Shown here: one piece after another, positions 62,920-64,000 of the stretch
How positions within the stretch are numbered: the first letter of the stretch is position 1
Layout of the letters: each line of letters begins with the position of its first letter
NCBI RefSeq assembly: GCF_001187555.1
Contig: NZ_LFIJ01000001.1
Span: 522,169-586,168 of the forward strand
Source: Gilvimarinus polysaccharolyticus
GTDB lineage: Bacteria > Pseudomonadota > Gammaproteobacteria > Pseudomonadales > Cellvibrionaceae
DNA length: 64,000 nt
Direction of reading: 5' to 3'
Made by a program: the position numbers and the translations under genes
The notes under the pieces: generated by a model
The model's input: the letters and a program-made list of their open reading frames with translations, nothing else
What the model was told of the DNA's origin: nothing
Database searches by the model: none

Positions 62920-63462
62920 TTATTGTTGCGGCCGGCTAATCACTAGCTGAATGGTGCCAACGGTAAAGCCCCATTTACTGAGGGTCGATTGGTTGATGAC
63001 GGTGTGCTCATCAACTCGCCACATCCAATCGTCTACCGCTAGGTTGAGTTTACGGTTTTTATAATCGACCTCTAACACATAATTAAGGTTAAGTGCGTTG
63101 CCAGAGGTGGCGCCGGTACCGGTACCAATCACATCGCCCGCGGTTGCGTTAAATGTGGTGTTTGAAGTGGGGGTGAGCGTCCAGGTGCGGTGTTGTATTT
63201 CGCCATCGTCAAACACAAAACGCTCTGCCAGCGTACCAATGCCATTGCTCCAGCTGGCGTCAATGGTGGCGTTAAAGTAGCGCGTGACTTGGCCCGAACG
63301 ATTCTTCAATACCCCGTGGGCCGTTAATGGCCCCTGAAAAAATTGCTCGGGGGCAAAGTTGGGGCGATTGGTTTGATATTGCTCTATGTTTGGACCGGCG
63401 CAGCCGGTTAATGCAATAAGAAACGTTATAAGTACGGGGCTAAACCAAGGGCGGGCGCGCAT
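62920..63462 (-). CDS. DUF3833 family lipoprotein
   Basis: A 180-residue protein with a lipoprotein signal, lipobox LTGC (Cys21), followed by AGPNIEQYQTNRPNFAPEQFF. DUF3833 proteins are outer-membrane or periplasmic lipoproteins with a beta-barrel-like fold; the visible core is FFQGPLTAHGVLKNRSGQVTR (about 41-61) and LNYVLEVDYKNRKLNLAVDDWMW (about 127-149). Function is unknown. It lies 49 bases after the phospholipase A gene on the same strand and may be co-transcribed. Confidence 0.82.
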   Translation of the reverse strand: MRARPWFSPVLITFLIALTGCAGPNIEQYQTNRPNFAPEQFFQGPLTAHGVLKNRSGQVTRYFNATIDASWSNGIGTLAERFVFDDGEIQHRTWTLTPTSNTTFNATAGDVIGTGTGATSGNALNLNYVLEVDYKNRKLNLAVDDWMWRVDEHTVINQSTLSKWGFTVGTIQLVISRPQQ

Positions 63463-63511
63463 GGGCTGTCTCCTAGAGTTGTAGGCTATAACAACTGATA
63501 CGCAGCTCGGG

Positions 63512-64000
63512 CTAGAATAGATCGCTAAACACGACCCCTAAACCAATTGATTGGGTCTCGACGTTGTAATCGATCAAGCTGGCACCGTAGCCATGAAAAT
63601 ATTTTAAATAGCCGCGAACGGTGGGACGCAGCGGAAAGCTCCAACCCAACTCTACCGAGCCTTTGTCGCTAAAAGGACGGCGTGTTGTGGTGTCAATAAT
63701 ATGTCCTTTATAGGCGTAGGCTGCGGTTATTTCGTAGTGACCTAGATAATCTTCAATATCTGGGTTGTCGTCATCTTCGAGCTTCTCGGGCAGGCGATAC
63801 CAAGGGGCGAAAGCCAGCGCTAAATTGCCCCGCTCAAACACCGAGCGTGCTCGAATACGGTTCCAGCTGCGCGACAAGGTGCCAGATTGACCGTTGGACT
63901 GGTGCACCAAGCCAACTTGGTTTAACACGTTGCGAAACCCAAAAATTTGCCAATCGTTGGTGGCTGAAAAAAGCAGCTCGGGTTCGTGGTTAGTCTCGCG
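63512..64000 (-). CDS. pldA: Outer membrane phospholipase A (3' part; start lies beyond the window)
   Basis: The C-terminal 162 residues of an OMPLA-type barrel. The frame continues without a stop from the internal methionine at 63928 to the window edge, reading ETNHEPELLFSATNDW, the conserved region before the active site. The catalytic centre is GLVHQSNGQSGTLSRSWNRI, with the His and Ser of HQSNGQS and the Asn of SWNR. The end, GLGVVFSDLF, closes with phenylalanine, the outer-membrane assembly signal. It hydrolyses phospholipids that have reached the outer leaflet after envelope damage and is calcium-dependent in studied members. The 5' half cannot be seen. Confidence 0.9.
   Translation of the reverse strand, partial: RETNHEPELLFSATNDWQIFGFRNVLNQVGLVHQSNGQSGTLSRSWNRIRARSVFERGNLALAFAPWYRLPEKLEDDDNPDIEDYLGHYEITAAYAYKGHIIDTTTRRPFSDKGSVELGWSFPLRPTVRGYLKYFHGYGASLIDYNVETQSIGLGVVFSDLF

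Overview
The window reads as chromosomal DNA of a marine, polysaccharide-degrading gammaproteobacterium, most like the Cellvibrionales (Saccharophagus, Teredinibacter, Gilvimarinus type). The pointers are the purM-purN / DUF2066-hda neighbourhood, serine-rich linkers in exported proteins, a lipoprotein GH9 glycosidase, a GH94 phosphorylase locus, a complete Mnh/Mrp Na+/H+ antiporter operon and several protein-sorting systems typical of marine gammaproteobacteria. This placement is inference from gene content; no rRNA is present. I saw no tRNA, rRNA, CRISPR array or insertion sequence.

Layout. 1-6.6 kb: end of a sodium-symporter small subunit, a DUF6445 protein, alkaline phosphatase, a YihY membrane protein, a CPA1 Na+/H+ antiporter, a hotdog thioesterase and a DUF6164 protein. 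6.7-11.8 kb: two tandemly duplicated, surface-sorted (GlyGly-CTERM) cyclophilins beside ydiJ, with a leftover copy of the ydiJ 3' end marking the duplication. 12-17.5 kb: two small overlapping genes, slyD, the purM-purN-DUF3108 operon and the divergent DUF2066-hda pair. 17.9-22 kb: a GH9 lipoprotein and a frameshifted S9 peptidase. 22.5-30.1 kb: a two-partner secretion pair whose exoprotein ends in an OmpA-like domain. 30.4-33.7 kb: a three-gene operon of an IspD-like cytidylyltransferase, a RuBisCO-like protein and a TPR-Fic protein; this is the best candidate for an undescribed system.

34-40 kb: a cellobionate-use regulon with gluconokinase, a GntR-type LacI regulator, a GH94 phosphorylase with residues fitting cellobionic acid, and a GPH symporter. 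Two matching palindromic operators tie it together. 40-44 kb: a MaoP-like protein, rpsT with a strong terminator, and the PdsR/PdsS two-component system that normally regulates a proteobacterial sortase, here without the sortase. 44-50 kb: a DUF3592 membrane protein overlapping a MORN-repeat/C13 protease, then a 7TMR-DISM histidine kinase and its response regulator. 50-56.5 kb: a giant DUF11-repeat surface protein with an IPTL-CTERM-like tail, followed at once by exosortase H. Three 11-bp-phased repeats after the response regulator suggest that it controls this pair. 56.6-62.5 kb: mnhA(B)CDEFG on the minus strand. 62.9-64 kb: a DUF3833 lipoprotein and the 3' part of outer membrane phospholipase A.

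Taken together, much of the accessory content concerns moving proteins to and holding them on the cell surface (rhombosortase-type tails, two-partner secretion, exosortase H, an orphan sortase regulator) and using oxidised cellulose fragments. Housekeeping blocks (purMN, hda, rpsT, slyD, ydiJ, mnh) lie between.
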